Assembly: GCA_002428735.1 (NCBI GenBank)
Contig: DIXO01000009.1
Coordinates: 9,322-73,321, forward strand
Origin: Syntrophaceae bacterium UBA6078
GTDB taxonomy: Bacteria > Desulfobacterota > Syntrophia > Syntrophales > UBA2210
DNA: 64,000 bases
Direction of reading: 5' to 3'
Shown: in pieces, positions 9,818-19,079 of the stretch
Position numbering within the stretch: the stretch's first letter is position 1
Layout: each line of letters opens with the position of its first letter
Translations under genes and position numbers: made by a program
The notes under the pieces: model-generated
What the model was told of the DNA's origin: nothing
The model's input: the letters and a program-made list of their open reading frames with translations, nothing else
Database searches by the model: none

Positions 9818-11152
9818 TTATTTAAAGGGTAAATTTCCTCTCATCATCGATTTCATGCCGCCCTTCGACAACTTTTTCATCATTTTTCTCATCTCAATAT
9901 AGTTTTTGAGAACCGTGTTTACATCCTGTACCGTGGTGCCGCTCCCCCGGGCGATTCGTTTTCTCCTCTGGCCGTTTATGATTTTGTAATTGAGGCGTTC
10001 CTGTTCCGTCATGGAATCAATGATAGCGGTTGTCTTCACCAGTTCGCGCGCATCCGGCGTGGCGTTTTTCAGGGCCTTTATCTTTCCGAGACCGGGAATC
10101 ATCCCGATAATATCCTGAAGCGATCCCATTTTCTGTATCTGCCCCAGCTGCTTTTTCAGGTCGTTCAAGGTGAATGAATCCTTCCTGATCTTCCGTTCGA
10201 GATCCCGGGCGGTCTTCTCATCCATCGCCGTCTGGGCCTTTTCGACCAGGGTCAGAATGTCGCCCATGCCGAGAATCCTGGACGCCATGCGTTCGGGGTG
10301 AAATACTTCCAGTGCGTCGCTCTTCTCGCCCATCCCGATGAACTTGACCGGCTTCCCCGTTACCTTCTTCAGTGACAGAGCGGCTCCCCCGCGGGCGTCG
10401 CCGTCCATCTTTGTCAGAACAACGCCGTCTATGGCGAGCAGGGCATCAAATTTTTCGGCCACCGACACGGCATCCTGCCCGGTCATGGCATCGGCGACAA
10501 AGAGTATCTCGGCTGGATTGACGGCATCCTTGATCCGTTTCAATTCGTCCATCAGTTCGTCATCGATATGGAGCCGGCCGGCAGTGTCGATGATCAGGGT
10601 GTCAAAGCCGTTCGCTTTTCCGTGTTCGACGGCGTCGACGCAGATCCTCACGGGATCGCTCTGGCCATGTGAGTCGTACACGTTCACTCCCGTCCTGTCA
10701 CCCAGTACCCGCAGCTGCTCGATGGCGGCGGGGCGGTAGACGTCCGCGGAAACCAGAGAGACCCGGCGGTCCCTGTTTTTCAGGTAACGGGCGAGCTTCG
10801 CAGCGGTGGTTGTCTTGCCGCATCCCTGAAGACCCACCAGCATGACGGGGGCGGGGAACCGGTTGGAGAGGTTCAGGTGGCTGCTTTCGGCCCCCATCAG
10901 TTCGATAAGTCTGTCGTGGACGATTTTGACGATCTGCTGTCCAGGGGTTATGCTGTCCAGAACTTCCCGGCCGACCGCACGCTGGCTCACATCTTCGATG
11001 AACTCCTTCGTCACCCGGAAATTGACGTCCGCCTCGAGCAGCGCCATACGGATGCTTTTCATGGCTGTCGCGACGGTTTCTTCGTCGAGCATGCCCCGTC
11101 CCTTCAGTTTTTTGAAGATGGCGTCCAGTTTCTCGGTGAGATTTTCAAACAT
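9818..11152 (-). CDS. ffh: Signal recognition particle protein Ffh
   Basis: A 444-residue GTPase that with 4.5S RNA delivers signal-anchored proteins to the membrane. The N domain covers roughly residues 1-90. The G domain contains [43 protein letters not shown] and [12 protein letters not shown]. The C-terminal M domain has the RNA-binding region [10 protein letters not shown] followed by the methionine-rich [17 protein letters not shown]. The protein is complete. It precedes rpsP on the minus strand. Confidence 0.97.
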   Translation of the reverse strand: MFENLTEKLDAIFKKLKGRGMLDEETVATAMKSIRMALLEADVNFRVTKEFIEDVSQRAVGREVLDSITPGQQIVKIVHDRLIELMGAESSHLNLSNRFPAPVMLVGLQGCGKTTTAAKLARYLKNRDRRVSLVSADVYRPAAIEQLRVLGDRTGVNVYDSHGQSDPVRICVDAVEHGKANGFDTLIIDTAGRLHIDDELMDELKRIKDAVNPAEILFVADAMTGQDAVSVAEKFDALLAIDGVVLTKMDGDARGGAALSLKKVTGKPVKFIGMGEKSDALEVFHPERMASRILGMGDILTLVEKAQTAMDEKTARDLERKIRKDSFTLNDLKKQLGQIQKMGSLQDIIGMIPGLGKIKALKNATPDARELVKTTAIIDSMTEQERLNYKIINGQRRKRIARGSGTTVQDVNTVLKNYIEMRKMMKKLSKGGMKSMMRGNLPFK

Positions 11153-11158
11153 GGCCGT

Positions 11159-11815
11159 TTATTCCGATTCTCTGTTCTTGATGATCAGACACTTGATCCC
11201 CTTTATCTCTCCTTCCACACGGGACGCAGCCGTTCTGGCCTCATCGTATGTGGCAAAGCCCTGGAGCTTTAAACGGAACCATCTTCCGCTGGACTGGAGA
11301 TTGATCTCATCCACCCGAGGCGTGTACCCCAGCTGGGACAGCCGCTCTCCCAATGTCCCCGTCATGGTTTTATCTCTGAAAGATGCCACCTGAACCGTGT
11401 AGGGGTCGTCCCCCTGTTTTCTTTCAGGGGAAGACGCACCAAGGGAAGGCGCCTTCGCGGGTGTGAAAGTTTCGTGTGTGTCTGATTCCCCGGTTTTTTT
11501 TAATGTTTCGTAGAAGGTGAATTCGACCTTTTCTTCTTTCTGAACCGTATCCGGTGCGGGATCGCGGGGGGTCTCGTTGGAAGCGATGGTGCTCCCATCC
11601 GCCCGGTCTGGTTCGGTTTCCACCCGTTCCGTGATTGTTTTTCTTATGACGTTCGGTATGCCCCTGGCGATCTTTTCCGGATAACTCTCAATGTTTTTCC
11701 CCACCATCACCCCGCAGACAAAGGAAAAGAGCAAAACCAGGGCGATGACAAAGGTGAAGAACACCAGGCCGGATCTGCCCAGTTTGAATGCGAACTCTCC
11801 GGTTTTCTGCGCCAT
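11159..11815 (-). CDS. SPOR-domain inner-membrane protein
   Basis: A 218-residue protein with one N-terminal membrane segment (about residues 15-38, GLVFFTFVIALVLLFSFVCG), a low-complexity acidic/proline linker, and a C-terminal SPOR domain from about residue 135 (YTVQVASFRDKTMTGTLGER). SPOR domains bind denuded peptidoglycan at division septa. Topology would place the SPOR domain in the periplasm. It lies between argS and ffh, a placement also seen in other Desulfobacterota. Confidence 0.85.
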   Translation of the reverse strand: MAQKTGEFAFKLGRSGLVFFTFVIALVLLFSFVCGVMVGKNIESYPEKIARGIPNVIRKTITERVETEPDRADGSTIASNETPRDPAPDTVQKEEKVEFTFYETLKKTGESDTHETFTPAKAPSLGASSPERKQGDDPYTVQVASFRDKTMTGTLGERLSQLGYTPRVDEINLQSSGRWFRLKLQGFATYDEARTAASRVEGEIKGIKCLIIKNRESE

Positions 11816-11858
11816 CGTCTTCCCTTTGTTACGGATCTGAACCCTGGACGCTCAATCC

Positions 11859-13523
11859 TCACATACGCTCTGGAGCGGAAACGCCCAATAGTCTCAGAGC
11901 GTTTCGTATTACTATGCCGGTGGATTTGATTAAAAACAACCTCGCCTGTGTCAATGCGATGTTGTCGGAGACGACCTTGTGCTTATTGTAAAAGCTGTGA
12001 AAAACGGAGGCAAGGTCATTGATGTAGTACGGTATGCGATGGGGTTCAAGGGCCTGCGCGCTTCCCTCGACGATCTCCGGAAAGGTGTCGATCATCTTGA
12101 TAAGTTCGTGTTCCTCAGGTGCGGCAAGGAGATCGAGACTGATGTCTCCGTAGACCGGAATCCGATGTCCCTGTTCCACGGCGTTTCTCATGATGCTGCA
12201 GATTCTGGCATGGGCGTACTGCACGTAATAGACCGGATTTTCGTTGGACTGCGCCTTGGCGATTTCCAGATCGAAGTCGAGGTGGCTGTTGGATCTCCGC
12301 ATCAGGAAATTGTACCGGGCCGCGTCTCTCCCCACCTCGTCGGTTACCTCGCGTATGGTGACGAATTCACCCGCCCTGGTGGACATGGGGACGGGCACTC
12401 CTCCCCTCAGGAGGTTCACCAGTTGGACCAGGACAACGTCGAGATCTTCCTTCTTTCTGCCCAGGGCCTGAACGCAGGCCTGCATTCTCGGTATATACCC
12501 GTGATGGTCCGCCCCCCATACATTGATGATCCGGTCAAACCCCCGCTCGTACTTGTTGAGGTGATAGGCGATATCGGCCGCAAAATAGGTGGGATCGCCG
12601 TTTCCTCTGACTACGACCCGATCCTTCTCGTCGCCGAAGTCGGTTGTCTTGAACCACAGCGTCCCCTCTTCTTCGTAAATGAATCTCTCGTTCCGAAGTT
12701 TCTCTATGATTTTAGACACTTTATTATCTCGGTACAGTTCCTTTTCGCTGAAATAGCGGTCAAAGACCACTCCCAGTGTTTCCAGGTCTTCTTTGATCCC
12801 TTCGAGGATCGATCCGGCCGCGTAATCCGTCATGAAAGGGACCGCTGCTTCTTTTCCTGATTTGAGAAATGTGTCTCCGTATGTATCGCGTACCTCCCGG
12901 GCAAGATCGGTGATGTATGCCCCCTGATAACAGGTTTCGGGAAAGGAGATCGTTTCTCCCATCAGTCCCAGATACCGGTAGTAGACGGATTCTCCCAGTG
13001 TGTTCATCTGGTTGCCGGCGTCGTTTATGTAATATTCCCGGGAAACGGAGAATCCCGATGCCCGGAGAATGCCGGCGATCACATCTCCGATGACGGCGCC
13101 TCTGGCGTGCCCTATGTGGAGGGGCCCCGTTGGGTTAGCGCTGACAAATTCGACCTGGATCTTGGAACCCATTCCCATGGCTGATTGACCGTATTTGTCT
13201 CCGAGAGCGTCCACTTCCTTCAGGAGAGCCGCCCATGCGCTGCCCTTGATAAAAAAGTTGATAAACCCGGGTCCGGCTATTTCCACCTTGTCAAGGATCT
13301 TGGCGCTGTCATCAATGCTCTCGACGATAGATTCGGCTATCTTACGGGGGGGGCGCCGCTGTCCTGACGCGAGCATCATGGCGATATTGGATGCGTAATC
13401 GCCATGAGCGCCTTCCCGCGGAAGCTCCACTTCTATGGAGGGGATGACCGTCTCATGCAGAGTCCCTTGTGTAAAACAAGAATAGATTGCTTTTTCAAGC
13501 AGTTCAGTAAGTTTCTTTTTCAT
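11859..13523 (-). CDS. argS: Arginyl-tRNA synthetase
   Basis: A 554-residue class I aminoacyl-tRNA synthetase. The N-terminal Add1 domain, the HIGH-type motif in [19 protein letters not shown] and the DALR anticodon-binding C-terminus ending [14 protein letters not shown] are all present. As in many ArgRS there is no clear KMSK; the corresponding site reads [14 protein letters not shown] 13523 fits the family N-terminus ([13 protein letters not shown]); the longer in-frame start would run into the terminator-like hairpin at 13553-13580. Confidence 0.96.
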   Translation of the reverse strand: MKKKLTELLEKAIYSCFTQGTLHETVIPSIEVELPREGAHGDYASNIAMMLASGQRRPPRKIAESIVESIDDSAKILDKVEIAGPGFINFFIKGSAWAALLKEVDALGDKYGQSAMGMGSKIQVEFVSANPTGPLHIGHARGAVIGDVIAGILRASGFSVSREYYINDAGNQMNTLGESVYYRYLGLMGETISFPETCYQGAYITDLAREVRDTYGDTFLKSGKEAAVPFMTDYAAGSILEGIKEDLETLGVVFDRYFSEKELYRDNKVSKIIEKLRNERFIYEEEGTLWFKTTDFGDEKDRVVVRGNGDPTYFAADIAYHLNKYERGFDRIINVWGADHHGYIPRMQACVQALGRKKEDLDVVLVQLVNLLRGGVPVPMSTRAGEFVTIREVTDEVGRDAARYNFLMRRSNSHLDFDLEIAKAQSNENPVYYVQYAHARICSIMRNAVEQGHRIPVYGDISLDLLAAPEEHELIKMIDTFPEIVEGSAQALEPHRIPYYINDLASVFHSFYNKHKVVSDNIALTQARLFLIKSTGIVIRNALRLLGVSAPERM

Positions 13524-13552
13524 ATCAGCTCTTCTCTGCAGTATAGAAAACG

Positions 13553-13580
13553 AAAAAGTTGGCCCTGAGGCCAACCTTTT
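13553..13580 (-). terminator. Terminator-like hairpin between the small Cys-rich gene and argS
   Basis: The stem GTTGGCC/GGCCAAC (13558-13564 with 13569-13575) has a CTGA loop and is flanked by A and T runs, so it could act as an intrinsic terminator in either direction. On the minus strand it would end the small Cys-rich gene transcript before argS, or attenuate read-through into it. Confidence 0.6.
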
Positions 13581-13627
13581 GAATGGAGGTAGAATGGCGC
13601 ACTTCTATATGGTTTTGCTCTTCCCTG

Positions 13628-13804
13628 TCAACTCCGTTTTTGTTCGGTTTGTTCTATCTTGTCTATATCCGCGTCTTTGATAGCAAGATCTCTTGTAAAA
13701 TCAGGGCAGTGGACCCTCCCGCTGGAATCCTTCTGAACGGAAAACCGTTTTGCGCATGTCCCCCTCCACGCACATATGGAGCAGTATCTCTTCTCTGTAC
13801 CCAT
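13628..13804 (-). CDS. 58-residue cysteine-rich small protein
   Basis: ATG 13804 to TGA 13628-13630, too short for routine gene callers. The protein starts MGTEKRYCSICAWRGTC and continues KRFSVQKDSSGRVHCPDFTR, with cysteines at 8, 11, 17 and 33. Four spaced cysteines suggest a zinc or iron-sulfur knuckle. A GGAAGG ribosome-binding site stands five bases before the start. A strong minus-strand promoter (13849-13877) and a terminator-like hairpin (13553-13580) frame it as a unit. I do not know a named function. Coding potential is supported by the signals and by the cysteine pattern. Confidence 0.75.
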   Translation of the reverse strand: MGTEKRYCSICAWRGTCAKRFSVQKDSSGRVHCPDFTRDLAIKDADIDKIEQTEQKRS

Positions 13805-13848
13805 GAGTTCCTTCCTTTCTGCTCTTCATTTTTTCACGTTTGTTGCCG

Positions 13849-13877
13849 AATATATATATGTACAATTTTCAAGTCAA
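13849..13877 (-). promoter_or_regulatory. Sigma-70-type promoter for the small Cys-rich gene
   Basis: Read on the minus strand: -35 TTGACT (13872-13877), 17-nt spacer, -10 TATATT (13849-13854). It lies about 45 bases upstream of the start of the small gene and could also feed argS. Confidence 0.65.
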
Positions 13878-13950
13878 GAATTTTCGCCGATTCCGCTGTC
13901 CAGAGCCGCTGGTTACGGCTTTTTTCTCCTCTTATCGCCGATGAAAATGA

Positions 13951-13979
13951 TTGACATGGAGACTCATTTCCTGTATATT
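13951..13979 (+). promoter_or_regulatory. Sigma-70-type promoter for the secreted coiled-coil protein gene
   Basis: TTGACA (13951-13956), 17-nt spacer, TATATT (13974-13979), 33 bases upstream of ATG 14013. It is divergent from the promoter at 13849-13877; the two -35 boxes are about 75 bases apart. Confidence 0.7.
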
Positions 13980-14012
13980 TTCAAATATATATTGAACGGT
14001 GGTACCCGTAGC

Positions 14013-14546
14013 ATGAAAAAACTGACTGTGATCATTATAGTGCTCTTTGCGTTTCTGGCGGTCCCCGCCAGCGGCAACGCATCATATCGCATTCTGCTGA
14101 AAAATGGAGGAGAATTCAAGACAACCCGGTACTGGAAGGAAGGAAGTCAGATACGGTTTGACGTATATGGCGGGGTTGCGGGGATTCAAAAAGATTCGGT
14201 GAGAAAGATAGAGAAGGTGGTGGCCCCGGCAACCACCGTATATGCTAAGCAGCCCATTGATCAAAAAGCCGCGCACGGGTCGCTGGATAAAGAGGGTCTC
14301 GGTAATGAGAAGAAGCAGGAAAAAGTGGATATCGCTCAGTACCTGGAGAAAAAGGATCGTCTAACCGACGAGCTTGCCCGGGCCATCGAGAATGTCAGAA
14401 AAGCAGTGAGCGGTAGAGAACCGGAGGCCAAGAAACGGGCTGAGGGTGAAATGAGAAGACTCTCAGGTGAAATAACCGCCCTTACGGAAGAGGTGAAGGA
14501 AAAGAATGATGGAAAGCTCCCCGAAGGGTGGATGACGGAACGGTAG
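14013..14546 (+). CDS. Secreted protein with short N-terminal beta domain and coiled-coil tail
   Basis: A 177-residue protein. Residues 1-24 form a signal peptide (hydrophobic LTVIIIVLFAFLAVPASG with an A-x-A-like cleavage region). The next 45 residues (YRILLKNGGEFKTTRYWKEG, then IRFDVYGGVAGIQKDSVRKI) are a small domain I recall from Desulfobacterota envelope proteins. The remainder is charged and helical (about 105-170), likely coiled coil. It would act in the periplasm. It is transcribed toward the pilin operon and ends 37 bases from the pilX stop. No function is assigned. Confidence 0.75.
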   Translation: MKKLTVIIIVLFAFLAVPASGNASYRILLKNGGEFKTTRYWKEGSQIRFDVYGGVAGIQKDSVRKIEKVVAPATTVYAKQPIDQKAAHGSLDKEGLGNEKKQEKVDIAQYLEKKDRLTDELARAIENVRKAVSGREPEAKKRAEGEMRRLSGEITALTEEVKEKNDGKLPEGWMTER

Positions 14547-14583
14547 GGCGCCGGCCACAGCCATCATGAGGCACGGCGATTCT

Positions 14584-15810
14584 CTATAGCTCTTCCTTCC
14601 AGCTTAATACCCGCAAGGGGGCGTTTTGTGTTTGATTGTTGACCGCCGAACTGCAATAGATGATATTCACACCGCCGGCGATTGTCGTGTCGACCTCCGC
14701 GTCCAGGGATGAACCGGTTACGATGGCGCCGGTGACGTTCTTGTCCCCGCCGCCGGTAAATCTGATCGATCCCGTGGCGACCACAATCCCGTACCATGAA
14801 AAACCGCCGCTGATTTCAAGATCGCCCTCCACGAGCAGTATGCCGCACCCCGCAGTCCCACCGCTGAACTTTACATATGTGTCCTGTGTGTCGTAGTAAA
14901 CGATATTGCTCGTGTTGCAGGAAGTTGGATCCGCTTGAGTCGTTCCGGCTGTCGGCGTTCCCCAGCCGTCCCCCGGGCCCGGGATTTGAGTGCCTGTTAT
15001 GGTTACACTATTGACGGTATAGGCGAAATCATGGGCATCCCTGATGGAATCAATCATGCTCTGGATATCCAGATCCGTGCTGCCGTATGCGATGCCGTCA
15101 GGCGAGCCCTCAATGGTGGGGTTGCCGTTCGCCGTAATCGAATCGGCAGTGCCGGTGGTGACAATACCCGGTTTGTCGGAAGTGCCGCAGGCATCCGTGC
15201 CGACAATAGTTGTGCTATTACCGTTAATCGTCGTGTTGTCTTCGACGTAAAGACTGCCCGGGACCGTTATGGGAGGGACCCGTGCCACCTCCGCCGTGAT
15301 TGTCTTGGCGGAGCCGCTGGAAGATCCATAGCTGGTCACAAGATAGATATTCTGACCGGTAGAGGTGTTTCGCTCGCTGACTCCGTCGCTGTCGGAATCG
15401 CCCCAGTAGAGGATATTCCCCGATGCGTCCGTCTGATGTCGGATGGTTACAACGTAATCCAGGTCGGACTGGAGGCTGCTCACCTTGACATGCATGGTAT
15501 TTCCGCTGTCGTAGCCTTTCCCCTGTGCCTTTACGTCGGTCCCCATATAGGCCCTCCACTGGTCCGAGGTTGGATGGCTATCAGTGATAGGGCTTGTCGC
15601 GTATATCCGAAGCCTGGCCCGCGCCTCTTCAATCCCGGCTTCAGCCGCGTACAGGGCCTCTGTACCCGTCTTGTAATTTTTACCGATTTTGAGATCCGTT
15701 GAGGTTTGCATGACGGCCGTCGTCCCTACGATAATCAATGCGGCGATCAAGAGGAGAACCGTCACCAGTATCATCCCCTTTTCGTTCATTGGTGATGTGC
15801 CTTCGTTCAT
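14584..15810 (-). CDS. pilX: PilX-type pilus assembly protein
   Basis: A 408-residue protein with an N-terminal hydrophobic helix (GMILVTVLLLIAALIIVGTT) ending in the ALYAAEAGIEEARARL signature of PilX N-terminal domains. The rest is a Ser/Thr/Gly/Asp-rich beta region consistent with secretion. PilX is a minor pilin that promotes initiation of type IV pilus assembly. ATG 15810 has AAGGAG seven bases upstream. Last gene of the five-gene minor-pilin operon. No pilY1-like adhesin follows. Confidence 0.85.
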   Translation of the reverse strand: MNEGTSPMNEKGMILVTVLLLIAALIIVGTTAVMQTSTDLKIGKNYKTGTEALYAAEAGIEEARARLRIYATSPITDSHPTSDQWRAYMGTDVKAQGKGYDSGNTMHVKVSSLQSDLDYVVTIRHQTDASGNILYWGDSDSDGVSERNTSTGQNIYLVTSYGSSSGSAKTITAEVARVPPITVPGSLYVEDNTTINGNSTTIVGTDACGTSDKPGIVTTGTADSITANGNPTIEGSPDGIAYGSTDLDIQSMIDSIRDAHDFAYTVNSVTITGTQIPGPGDGWGTPTAGTTQADPTSCNTSNIVYYDTQDTYVKFSGGTAGCGILLVEGDLEISGGFSWYGIVVATGSIRFTGGGDKNVTGAIVTGSSLDAEVDTTIAGGVNIIYCSSAVNNQTQNAPLRVLSWKEEL

Positions 15811-15820
15811 AGCGATCTCC

Positions 15821-16468
15821 TTACAGGCCGAGATTTCTCGGGGTGATAACCGACGAGAGGGTGTATGTTCGGTAACCGCCGTTTGTGGTGTACTTCGGAT
15901 CGGGTTTCGAGGTCCGTGCCACGATAGTCACCTTCACCCTGCGTACGTTTGCCGCGGTGGTAGTGGCGGCGCCGGCCGCATCCCAGTATTCGAATGCGAG
16001 AGATTGAACATGCTCTGCAACCGGTTGATTGGTGGCGCTTGCCGTCGACTTTCGTCCGAGTTTCTGTATGCCGTCCGTCGTATAGAGGGAGTAAGTGACG
16101 TATTCATTGGAATCGCCCGTGTCTCCGTCGGGAGACCCGGTTCCTCCGTCATCCGTTGTATCGAGAGTAAAGGTGAGAGAGTTGGATGAAGCGCTCACAA
16201 TCCCCGCCGATGCCGAGCCGGTCGGATCGTACCCCGCCATGCGTATCTCTCTGGTCATGATGTCCATGGCAACCCTGGCAGTCTGCTGCATCTCGGCGAT
16301 CTGCTCCTGTATTCCGAAGGCTTTGCCGTGGAGGGTAAAGACGCCGTACATGGCGCCCAGGATGAGGAGACCAATCGCCATGGCGACGAGCAATTCGATA
16401 AGGGAGAATCCACCATCGCAGTTCCCGCGCCGATTCCTGTTTTTTTTGTGTACCGTTTCCATCGTCAT
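15821..16468 (-). CDS. pilW: PilW-type prepilin
   Basis: A 215-residue pseudopilin. The type III signal DGGFSLIELLVAMAIGLLIL has Gly before Phe and Glu at +5, the prepilin-peptidase site. PilW-like sequence continues with VFTLHGKAF and TARVAMDIMTREIRMAGYDP. ATG 16468 overlaps the pilV stop in an ATGA junction. It is expected in the minor-pilin initiation complex with PilV, PilX and FimT. Confidence 0.88.
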   Translation of the reverse strand: MTMETVHKKNRNRRGNCDGGFSLIELLVAMAIGLLILGAMYGVFTLHGKAFGIQEQIAEMQQTARVAMDIMTREIRMAGYDPTGSASAGIVSASSNSLTFTLDTTDDGGTGSPDGDTGDSNEYVTYSLYTTDGIQKLGRKSTASATNQPVAEHVQSLAFEYWDAAGAATTTAANVRRVKVTIVARTSKPDPKYTTNGGYRTYTLSSVITPRNLGL

Positions 16469-16827
16469 TTAGCCGCTATTGTCTTAAGGGTCACGTTGCG
16501 CGTGGAGCCCTTCCATGTAAACTGTACCGCCACCTGGATGGTTTTCATCCCATCGGCCGGAGAGTCGGCGGTGACGGTCCATGTCCGTGTATAGATGGAG
16601 TCCTGTGTGTCGGAACTCGATCCGAGGTTCGGATACGTCGTGTTTTTCAGTTCTTCTATTTTGTCCTGGGCCAGTGTCGTGGCAACCGTCATCTCTTTGG
16701 CCAGGGTGTTCCCGTTGATCACCATTGTCGCGACGCCCGCGACGCCCAGCAGACCGACAACGATGACCAGAATGGCGATCATGACCTCTATAAGAGTAAA
16801 TCCGTTGGAATCAGCTATCCTTTTCAT
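16465..16827 (-). CDS. pilV: PilV-type prepilin
   Basis: A 120-residue pseudopilin with the processing site SNGFTLIEVMIAILVIVVGL near residue 8 and a short C-terminal domain. ATG 16827 is chosen because the leader length then fits a prepilin and GAGGAA stands upstream; longer readings overlap fimT. It overlaps pilW by four bases. Confidence 0.85.
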   Translation of the reverse strand: MKRIADSNGFTLIEVMIAILVIVVGLLGVAGVATMVINGNTLAKEMTVATTLAQDKIEELKNTTYPNLGSSSDTQDSIYTRTWTVTADSPADGMKTIQVAVQFTWKGSTRNVTLKTIAAK

Positions 16828-16838
16828 CTGTTGTTCCT

Positions 16839-17291
16839 CTACTGTATCTTCACCCGTCCCGCCGTTGAAACACTGACGGACTTCGATCCGCTGGTATTTG
16901 TCAGGGTGACCGTTGTTCCCCACGCTGTTCCGCGGGGATAGAAAATCGGATGTGCGGACGCGCTCAAGGTCACACCGGGATAGTCGCTCTGGATATCCTT
17001 CGTGACGCTCGTTTCGCCGGTGTCTTCGGTACCGTTGTTGTTTTCATCATCGAGCACCTTATACTGATGGGTATCCAGAAAAAACACCTTGAACTGGTTG
17101 TTCTCGCTGACCGCCTTCATCCGCGCGTCCATGAGGTCCGTCATGACCTGCCGCGCCGCTCCGTTCAACCGGCGCTGCGCCATGTACGTCTGAAAATTAG
17201 GCGCTGCGATGGCGGCGATGATCGCCAAGAGGGCGATCACGATCATCATCTCTACAAGGGTAAATCCTCTTTTGTCAGCGTGTCGTGTCAT
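16839..17291 (-). CDS. fimT: GspH/FimT-type pseudopilin
   Basis: A 150-residue protein with prepilin signal KRGFTLVEMMIVIALLAIIA and the GspH/FimT pattern FQTYMAQRRLNGAARQVMTDL followed by a beta-rich domain. ATG 17291 overlaps the pilD stop (ATGA), so translation is likely coupled to the peptidase that processes it. Confidence 0.87.
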   Translation of the reverse strand: MTRHADKRGFTLVEMMIVIALLAIIAAIAAPNFQTYMAQRRLNGAARQVMTDLMDARMKAVSENNQFKVFFLDTHQYKVLDDENNNGTEDTGETSVTKDIQSDYPGVTLSASAHPIFYPRGTAWGTTVTLTNTSGSKSVSVSTAGRVKIQ

Positions 17292-18064
17292 CGAAGAAAT
17301 ATCCACCTCATAAAGGCCTCGCCACAGAAGATATACGCGACAGCGGCGGCGGAAAGAAAAGGGCCGAAGGGGATGGCGTATTTTGTGTCCTTTCCCTTCC
17401 ATATCATGGCAGTTATTCCTGCAGCCGCTCCGATCAGGGAGGCCACCATGATGGTAAACCAGAGGGACTGCCATCCCAGAAATCCTCCAATCATGGCCAG
17501 GAGCTTGATGTCGCCCCCACCCATCCCCTCTCGTTTTCTCAAAAACTGATATCCCATGGCAATCAAAAAGAGAAATCCTCCTCCCGCGACGATGCCGATC
17601 AGGGAGTCCCTGATCGTGATATCCATGAATATAATGGCCGCCAGCGCGAAGAACGGTATCCCGGGGAGGGTGATCACATCGGGGATGATCTGGTGCCTGA
17701 AGTCAATAAAGGTGATGACGATGAGGGAGCATGTGAACAGAAAGGCGAAGAGGTAGTGGAGCGACAGGCCGTATCTCAGGAAGAGGAGCACGGACATGAC
17801 GGCGGTCAGGAGTTCAACGGTCGGATAGACAGGGGATATTTTTTCATGGCAGTTGCGGCATTTTCCTCCCAATATCACGTAGCTGATTATCGGTATATTG
17901 TCATAGAACTTGAGGGAATATCCGCAGGAGGTGCAGTGAGAAGCCGGCAGCACGATGGAGCCTCCCGAAGGAATCCGGTAGATGCATACGTTGAGAAAGC
18001 TTCCGACGACGGCGCCCACAATCGCCAAAAAAATTCCCATAAGATATTCCGCGCAAAGTCCCAT
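17288..18064 (-). CDS. pilD: Prepilin peptidase (A24 family, PilD)
   Basis: A 258-residue polytopic membrane aspartyl protease that cleaves and N-methylates prepilins. Present are the N-terminal VGSFLNVCIYRIP motif, the zinc-binding tetracysteine domain (SHCTSCGYS and GKCRNCHEK), the first catalytic Asp in FIDFRHQIIPD and the second in GMGGGDIKLLAMIGGFLG. It is the first gene of the minor-pilin operon. GAGGG lies just before ATG 18064. Confidence 0.95.
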   Translation of the reverse strand: MGLCAEYLMGIFLAIVGAVVGSFLNVCIYRIPSGGSIVLPASHCTSCGYSLKFYDNIPIISYVILGGKCRNCHEKISPVYPTVELLTAVMSVLLFLRYGLSLHYLFAFLFTCSLIVITFIDFRHQIIPDVITLPGIPFFALAAIIFMDITIRDSLIGIVAGGGFLFLIAMGYQFLRKREGMGGGDIKLLAMIGGFLGWQSLWFTIMVASLIGAAAGITAMIWKGKDTKYAIPFGPFLSAAAVAYIFCGEAFMRWIFLR

Positions 18065-18131
18065 TCAGCCCTCGCAGGTTTATGAACTCTCGCAACTGGC
18101 ACATTTGTTTTGGGAAATGTATACTAAAGAT

Positions 18132-18168
18132 ACCCGGTGAACGCAATGAAGCGCTTCATTGCCCGGGT
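18132..18168. promoter_or_regulatory. Large inverted repeat with perfect 18-bp palindrome
   Basis: CAATGAAGCGCTTCATTG (18144-18161) is a perfect palindrome. It is nested in a second inverted repeat ACCCGG (18132-18137) and CCGGGT (18163-18168). It sits between the end of the Crp/Fnr gene and pilD. It lacks a clear U-tract, so it may be an operator or an RNA processing hairpin rather than a simple terminator. Confidence 0.6.
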
Positions 18169-18193
18169 GTGAAGCATATCACAGGGGGCGCTG

Positions 18194-18883
18194 TTACAGA
18201 CGGGCCCGTTTCTCAAGTCGTTCCATATCGAGTATCTGAAGGGTGTCCCCTTCGGCATTGACCAATCCTTTTTCTCGTAGCACTCTCAATTCCTTGTTGA
18301 TGCTTTCCCGTGTCGTGCCAACGATGCTCGCGAGATCTCTCTGGGTAAGACGCAGGCCGATCTCGACAGGGCCTCCCTCTTCAGCCGCGCTGCCGTATTT
18401 TCTGCCTAACTCCACGAGCCTTCGGGCGAACCGCGTCGGGATATTGAGAAAATGGGCGTCCTCGAGAAGTTCATCCGTCCTGCGCAACTGCATGGAAAGA
18501 TATGAAAAGATCGCCACGATGGCCCCCTCGTTACCCGTCAGGAATGCGATAAAATCTCCTCTGTTCAGGGCCAGCAGTTCGGAAGGCTCAAGGGCGATCA
18601 CATCGGCCGAGCGGGGCATACCGTCCAGAAGCGCCAGCTCGCCGAAGAAATCTCCCTTGGACAGGATCGCGGCCGCAACCTCGTCGCCCATTTCCGAGGG
18701 AAGAACAATCTTGACACTCCCCGCTTTTACTATATACAGTGTGGAACCTTCGTCACCCTTGCGGAAGAGCGCTTCCCCTTTTTTCAGGGAACGGCGTTTG
18801 AGCGAGGCGGCGAGGGATTCCCTGTCGCTGTCGCTGAGGGATTGAAAGAGGGATACCCCCTGTAAGAACTCTTCAGGTTTCAT
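18194..18883 (-). CDS. Crp/Fnr-family transcriptional regulator
   Basis: A 229-residue protein with an N-terminal cyclic-nucleotide-binding-type beta barrel (about residues 10-125; FRKGDEGSTLYIVKAGSVKI, GDFFGELALLDGMPRSADVIA) and a C-terminal Crp helix-turn-helix (LTQRDLASIVGTTRESINKE). The PRSADV stretch matches the phosphate-binding cassette position but has no cysteines for an FNR-type iron-sulfur cluster, so a cAMP-like or other ligand is more likely. ATG 18883 is chosen over an upstream GTG (18919) that lacks a ribosome-binding site. Confidence 0.88.
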   Translation of the reverse strand: MKPEEFLQGVSLFQSLSDSDRESLAASLKRRSLKKGEALFRKGDEGSTLYIVKAGSVKIVLPSEMGDEVAAAILSKGDFFGELALLDGMPRSADVIALEPSELLALNRGDFIAFLTGNEGAIVAIFSYLSMQLRRTDELLEDAHFLNIPTRFARRLVELGRKYGSAAEEGGPVEIGLRLTQRDLASIVGTTRESINKELRVLREKGLVNAEGDTLQILDMERLEKRARL

Positions 18884-19079
18884 AATAGTATATGCACCGT
18901 AAATCCTTTGTGTCCTCACGGAGAGAAGAACATGCCGCAGGCTATCTTTCGGAGGATACCTGTGCCCGTATGCGGCACTGAAGATAAAGTATAGACAATA
19001 CGCTACGGCAAGTCAAAAAATATCTTTGAAGGAGGAAATCTCCGCCGCGGGGGTTCCCTGATCGAACGGAGGGCACGAG

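Noticed and set aside
13583..13954. Plus-strand frame of 123 codons between argS and the coiled-coil gene
   Set aside because: It runs antisense over the small Cys-rich gene and through both divergent promoters; the translation is not protein-like.
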